Shown: piece after piece, positions 60,535 to 64,000 of the stretch
Position numbering within the stretch: the stretch's first letter is position 1
Layout of the letters: each line of letters begins with the position of its first letter
Assembly: GCA_038229295.1 (NCBI GenBank)
Contig: JBBROO010000014.1
Location: 1 to 64,000 of the forward strand
Length of the DNA stretch: 64,000 nucleotides
Direction of reading: 5' to 3'
From: JAJPGZ01 sp038229295
GTDB lineage: Bacteria; Verrucomicrobiota; Verrucomicrobiia; Chthoniobacterales; UBA10450
Program-made: the position numbers and the translations under genes
The notes under the pieces: model-generated
Database searches by the model: none
The model's input: the letters and a program-made list of their open reading frames with translations, nothing else
What the model was told of the DNA's origin: nothing

Positions 60535-61784
60535 TGAATTACGATCGCAGAGTTGTCATCACCGGCCTGGGTGTGGTCACGCCGATCGGAAACGATCTGG
60601 AAACATTTTGGGCGAACTTAAAGAATGGCGTCAGCGGGATTCGCCGCATCGCGGCTTTTGATACGACGGGGTACGATTGCCAGATCGGCGGCGAAGTCCG
60701 CGATTTTGATCCGAAAGGTTTTTTCAAAACGACAAAGGATATCCGGCGCACCGATCGTTTCGCACAGTTGGCGATGGCGGCGGCGAAGATGTCGATCTTG
60801 GATAGCGGGCTCGATTTGGAAAAAATCAATCACGACCGCTTTGGCGTTATCGTGAGCAGCGGCATCGGCGGTTTAAAGACGTTGCAAGAGCAGCACACCA
60901 TTCTCCTGGCCAAAGGGCCGTCGCGCGTTTCGCCATTCACCATCCCGATGCTCATCAGCAACATGGCCAGCGGACTCATCTCGATGGAATTCGGATTGCG
61001 CGGACCGAATCTGTGCATCGTCACCGCATGCGCGACATCGAACAACGCGATCGGTGAATCATGGCGCATGATTAAGTTCGGCGACGCTGATGCTTTTCTC
61101 GCCGGCGGATCGGAAGCGTCAATCGTCGCGGTCGGTCTCGCCGGATTCAGCTCCATGAGAGCGCTCAGTACGCGCAACGATGAACCCGAGCGCGCGTCGC
61201 GACCGTTCGATCGAGATCGCGATGGTTTTATCATGAGCGAAGGCGCGGGCGTGGTCGTGGTGGAAGAGCTCGAGCACGCGAAAAAGCGCGGCGCGAGAAT
61301 TTATTGCGAGCTCGTCGGCTACGGACTTTCGGCAGATGCCTATCACATGACGGCGCCGCCGGAAGACGGCGAAGGCGCCGCGCGCGCGATGCAGCTCGCG
61401 CTCGATCACGGAAAGATCGACATCGATCAAGTCGATTACATTAATGCGCACGCCACTTCGACCGGGCTGGGAGACATCAGCGAAACGCGCGCGATCAAAA
61501 AGGTATTTGGCGACCTCGCTTATAAAATTCCGATCAGCGCCACGAAATCGATGACCGGTCACATTCTCGGTGGCGCCGGTGCGGTGGAAATGGCGGCGTG
61601 CGCGTTGACCATTCGGGATGGCGTGATTCCGCCGACGATCAATCTCGAGAACCCCGACGAGCAGTGCGATCTCGATTACACGCCGAACACGGCGAAGGAA
61701 AAGAAAGTGCGCGTGGCGTTAAACAACTCGTTCGGATTCGGCGGTCATAACGCCACACTTTTGGCGCGATCGTTCGAAGACTGA
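60534..61784 (+). CDS. fabF: 3-oxoacyl-ACP synthase II (FabF)
   Basis: 416 residues from ATG 60534, overlapping the guaB3 stop (TAATG); a longer frame to 60405 is antisense-like. Elongating ketoacyl-ACP synthase of fatty acid synthesis. Catalytic Cys in IVTACATSNNAIG, then His in NAHATSTGLGD and His in NNSFGFGGHNATLLA. AGATCGACA words at 60790 and 61414 encode MSILDS and KIDIDQ. Confidence 0.96.
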   Translation: MNYDRRVVITGLGVVTPIGNDLETFWANLKNGVSGIRRIAAFDTTGYDCQIGGEVRDFDPKGFFKTTKDIRRTDRFAQLAMAAAKMSILDSGLDLEKINHDRFGVIVSSGIGGLKTLQEQHTILLAKGPSRVSPFTIPMLISNMASGLISMEFGLRGPNLCIVTACATSNNAIGESWRMIKFGDADAFLAGGSEASIVAVGLAGFSSMRALSTRNDEPERASRPFDRDRDGFIMSEGAGVVVVEELEHAKKRGARIYCELVGYGLSADAYHMTAPPEDGEGAARAMQLALDHGKIDIDQVDYINAHATSTGLGDISETRAIKKVFGDLAYKIPISATKSMTGHILGGAGAVEMAACALTIRDGVIPPTINLENPDEQCDLDYTPNTAKEKKVRVALNNSFGFGGHNATLLARSFED

Positions 61785-61810
61785 ATCGACGTGTCGATGT
61801 CGATCTTGCG

Positions 61811-62275
61811 CTATTCGGCGAAGAGCGGAGCGGCGGAAATGTCGCTCGCGTCAAATTGAAATCCGTGAGCGCCGCGCTGCAACGATTTTAAAAGAGTAGA
61901 AACGTTGTGGGCCGCGGCGGTGGAATAGAACCTAACGAGCCCGACGGTCGTGCGCGAACCGAACACGGTGATCATGATGGTGTCTTCATCGACCGAGTTC
62001 ATGAACATGTGGCTGCCGTTGCCCTGATGATAAAGCGCGTTGAATTCGACTTCGCCGATGCGCCGCGCGAGTTCGCACGTAGCCGCGAATGAACCCGCGG
62101 CCAGCGCGGCGATGATGGTGACATCCATGACGGCGTGATCACCGAATTGCGAGATGACATTCCCGCCGCGATCGATGACGACGGTGAGATCCGCTTCGGC
62201 CTTCTTCAGAAAATCGCCGAGCACTCCGTCGAGCGTGGCCACGTCCTGAATGGTTAATACCGGGATCGCGTTCAT
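61811..62275 (-). CDS. Roadblock/LC7 (MglB-like) protein
   Basis: 154 residues. A single roadblock domain (LTVVIDRGGNVISQFGD, IIAALAAGSFAATCELARRIGEVEFNALYHQG) of the MglB type, the GTPase-activating partner of MglA. It is the last gene of the operon and overlaps the GTPase gene by 4 bases. Confidence 0.88.
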   Translation of the reverse strand: MNAIPVLTIQDVATLDGVLGDFLKKAEADLTVVIDRGGNVISQFGDHAVMDVTIIAALAAGSFAATCELARRIGEVEFNALYHQGNGSHMFMNSVDEDTIMITVFGSRTTVGLVRFYSTAAAHNVSTLLKSLQRGAHGFQFDASDISAAPLFAE

Positions 62276-62937
62276 GCTGATGCTTTCTGGCCGGGCGTTT
62301 CCACCGGAATGGCGACGGGCGCCGCCGGCACACTGGAGGGCACGTCGCTCTGCTTGCTGAATTTGTGCAACAGGATTTGCGAAACGGCGTTGAGCGCCGC
62401 GAAAACATTCTGGCCGCTACTTGATACCACTTCGAAACTTTGCAGCCGCTTCTTTCGATTGTTGAGCACGTACTCCATGTAGTTAACCGGAGCCACGTTC
62501 GGCAGATCGCGTTTGTTGTATTGCAAAATGCAGGGGATGTCGTCGATGGCGACGTTTTGTTTCGCCATGTTCTCTTCGAGATTTTTGAAACTCTCGACGT
62601 TCTCCTCCATTTTTTCCCACTGCGAATCGGCCACGAAACAGATTCCATCGACGCTGCGCAAAACCAGCTGGCGGGTCGCGTTGTAAATTACCTGCCCGGG
62701 CACGGTGTAGAGTTGGAACTTGGTGACGAAGCCTTTGATGACGACCGCGTTGAGCGGAAGGAAATCGAAGAACAATGTGCGATCGGCCGCGGTGGCGAGC
62801 GAAACGAGATCGCCGCGATTTTGCGGATTGATGCGTTGATGGATGTAACTCAGGTTCGTCGTCTTGCCGCAAAGCGCGGGCCCGTAATAGACGATCTTGA
62901 ATTGGATTTCGCGGCTCGCGTAATTAATGATCGACAT
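62272..62937 (-). CDS. MglA-like small GTPase
   Basis: 221 residues. P-loop GPALCGKTTN, switch region YTVPGQVIYNATRQLVL and NKRDLP (G4) are present. MglA GTPases set cell polarity and motility in Myxococcus and occur widely with roadblock proteins. The C-terminus is a Pro/Ala tail. It is flanked by roadblock genes on both sides. Confidence 0.92.
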   Translation of the reverse strand: MSIINYASREIQFKIVYYGPALCGKTTNLSYIHQRINPQNRGDLVSLATAADRTLFFDFLPLNAVVIKGFVTKFQLYTVPGQVIYNATRQLVLRSVDGICFVADSQWEKMEENVESFKNLEENMAKQNVAIDDIPCILQYNKRDLPNVAPVNYMEYVLNNRKKRLQSFEVVSSSGQNVFAALNAVSQILLHKFSKQSDVPSSVPAAPVAIPVETPGQKASA

Positions 62938-64000
62938 TGGTGGGCTCCGGTTGCGCGTAGGTTTGCGAAAGTTCTTTGACCATTTCGGATAACTGGCTCT
63001 GGGTTTCGACCGCGAGTTCGGCGACGGCGTGTAGTGCCGTCAGGCAAATATTCCCCGACAGGAAAAAGCTGAGCGCGGCTTTGTCGCCATGGAGGGTCAT
63101 CGCTGTGAGGCCGCCGAGTTTGGAATCAACCATGTGTTTCTCGATGCGTTGCAGCAGCGAGGGTGCTACCGCGCAGAGACCTTCGACGGCGAATTCGTCT
63201 GGGAAATTTCCAGCCAAAATCAATCCATCGGCGAACGTGACCGAGCAGCCGGTGACGCCTTCGAGCGCACGCGCTCGCGCGACTACTTCTTTGGCATCGA
63301 GTTTCTTTTCGACTGGCGCCGCTTCTGCGGGCGACTCCACTTTTTTGATGTCGATCTTTTCGTTGTCGATCTTGTCGTTAGGCACGGTCGCTTCCACCTC
63401 GGCTGGCAGCGGCTCCGTCGCTTTCGGCATCGGCTTCGCCTCCGTCTTGAAACGCTCCGCATCTTCTCGCGCCTTGATCGAGAACGGTGTCTCGATAATT
63501 TCTCCCGTTTCGATTTGCTCCTGGTCCGGCCGGACTTGCAGGGCGGCATCGGGAATATTTTTCAGCACCTCCTGCAGCGGCAACAATATCGGCGTCTCAC
63601 TGGGATCGACGATCAACAGTTCCCGGAAGTTTACCGGCATGGCCGCTTGAAAAACTCTTGGAGCTATTGCGAGGCGACCAGTAACAAGCTGTGGCTGAAT
63701 CAGCGCGAACGGAAATTCGATGCGCGCATCTGGCGGAACAATGGAAACGTCCCCGTTCAGCTGAAACGGTGGAATCGTTTGCAAGATCGGCAACAGCGGG
63801 ATGGCGATCTTGATATCGTCCGCGGGCGATTGCTTGCATGCGGTGGCGGGATCTTCCGCGCTCTGAGTCCGTTCCGTTCCCGGCACGAGCGTCTTCCTCG
63901 GACGAAGCGCATCCGACGGCGGCGAAATCTTGAATGGATTTCGCGCCGGCGGCCGAGTTGGAACGGGCGGCCCACTTGAGGCTGGAACTCGCTCAGAGGC
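62924..64000 (-). CDS. Roadblock-domain protein with Pro-rich N-terminus (5' partial)
   Basis: The frame is open to the window edge; an internal GTG at 63886 is not the start. The visible N-terminal part is Pro-rich (ASSGPPVPTRPPARNPF), followed by about 150 residues with prolines (LLPILQTIPPFQL) and a charged linker (KIDNEKIDIKKVES) encoded by a tandem AGATCGACA dimer. A roadblock-like domain ends the protein (LEGVTGCSVTFADGLILAGNFPDEF, MTLHGDKAALSFFLSG). It overlaps the GTPase gene by 14 bases. Confidence 0.75.
   Translation of the reverse strand, partial: ASERVPASSGPPVPTRPPARNPFKISPPSDALRPRKTLVPGTERTQSAEDPATACKQSPADDIKIAIPLLPILQTIPPFQLNGDVSIVPPDARIEFPFALIQPQLVTGRLAIAPRVFQAAMPVNFRELLIVDPSETPILLPLQEVLKNIPDAALQVRPDQEQIETGEIIETPFSIKAREDAERFKTEAKPMPKATEPLPAEVEATVPNDKIDNEKIDIKKVESPAEAAPVEKKLDAKEVVARARALEGVTGCSVTFADGLILAGNFPDEFAVEGLCAVAPSLLQRIEKHMVDSKLGGLTAMTLHGDKAALSFFLSGNICLTALHAVAELAVETQSQLSEMVKELSQTYAQPEPTNVDH
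63349..63372. repeat. Tandem dimer of the AGATCGACA word, followed by TCGTTAGGC
   Basis: Copies at 63349-63357 and 63364-63372, 15 bp apart; TCGTTAGGC follows at 63375-63383. Confidence 0.92.

Larger units (their letters stand above)
2687..63372. repeat. Dispersed AGATCGACA word, about 95 copies (family entry)
   Basis: Exact AGATCGACA (plus orientation) starts: 3187, 4178, 5016, 5128, 5741, 8289, 8981, 9660, 11978, 15290, 15523, 17535, 18230, 19667, 20180, 20594, 22904, 26039, 26619, 27184, 28179, 29124, 30153, 30912, 31608, 34570, 35779, 36184, 37784, 41628, 43419, 44083, 47049, 51176, 51353, 51369, 54389, 56688, 57173, 57901, 57917, 59010, 59091, 61414. Minus orientation: 2687, 5422, 6288, 6303, 8965, 9255, 11270, 12627, 12699, 13710, 14169, 16752, 16768, 19015, 19030, 21086, 24068, 25443, 25458, 26372, 27793, 28427, 29107, 34520, 34814, 36437, 36452, 37766, 38169, 39273, 39288, 41165, 41827, 42801, 42902, 43128, 44529, 45360, 45889, 47311, 47790, 48605, 50131, 51670, 52109, 56607, 58701, 60790, 61798, 63349, 63364. 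Hand-scanned; a few may be missed. Confidence 0.9.

Noticed and set aside
2687..63372. Dam methylation (GATC) as the reason for the word
   Set aside because: GATC alone is common and not confined to the 9-mer; the flanking A, GACA and spacing are also conserved, which GATC methylation would not need.

Overview
The window is a GC-rich bacterial chromosome segment that most resembles a soil Verrucomicrobiota (Chthoniobacterales-like). The evidence is Gloeo/Verruco-type tandem repeats in a secreted protein, a MurC-MurB fusion in a complete dcw cluster, several secreted proteins with a dockerin-like tail, and Verrucomicrobia-style heptamer and palindromic intergenic repeats. The assignment is inferred from gene content; no rRNA or tRNA gene was found.

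Layout. 1-8.3 kb: two secreted proteins sharing a C-terminal dockerin-like module flank an M3 oligopeptidase, a TPR protein, a serine hydrolase and a YjbQ protein. 8.3-19 kb: purine salvage (hpt), MoaD/ThiS-like protein, YajQ, two TPR proteins, a DUF4097 protein between decayed ABC-permease relics, ComM, a primary-type sigma factor and pyruvate kinase. 19-23.6 kb: mutS, then an ATP-grasp/metallopeptidase pair. 23.6-29.7 kb: small accessory genes including two 3D-domain and two CHAP-like secreted paralogues, an aminotransferase/sulfotransferase pair and OsmC. 29.8-37.8 kb: Tat-secreted epimerase, ADP/ATP-translocase-like carrier, an SfiI-type restriction-modification pair, a family B DNA polymerase and an M20 amidohydrolase. 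37.8-56.6 kb: the whole dcw cluster on the minus strand (mraZ, rsmH, ftsL, ftsI, murE, murF, mraY, murD, a LysM gene, ftsW, murG, murC-murB, ddl, ftsQ, ftsA, ftsZ), mostly joined by 4-bp stop/start overlaps, with a promoter and a candidate MraZ operator upstream of mraZ. 56.6-64 kb: a small secreted protein, a Tol/Exb-like energy-coupling operon, guaB3, fabF and an MglA/roadblock operon cut by the window end.

The most striking observation is a short dispersed DNA word, AGATCGACA (extended GCAAGATCGACAATCG), which I count by hand about 95 times on both strands; about 0.5 would be expected by chance for a 9-mer. It lies in housekeeping genes in all six reading frames, overlaps start and stop codons, fills intergenic gaps, and forms same-strand dimers with a 15-16 bp period and inverted dimers that make perfect hairpins between convergent genes. 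The SfiI-type restriction-modification island lacks it. These are the properties of a DNA uptake sequence of naturally transformable bacteria, or of some other genome-wide protein-binding word; comM is encoded in the same window. A weaker second word, TCGTTAGGC, is also enriched and often forces use of the TTA leucine codon. Longer CTGTAG...CTACAG palindromic elements sit at gene ends, and one lies inside mutS.
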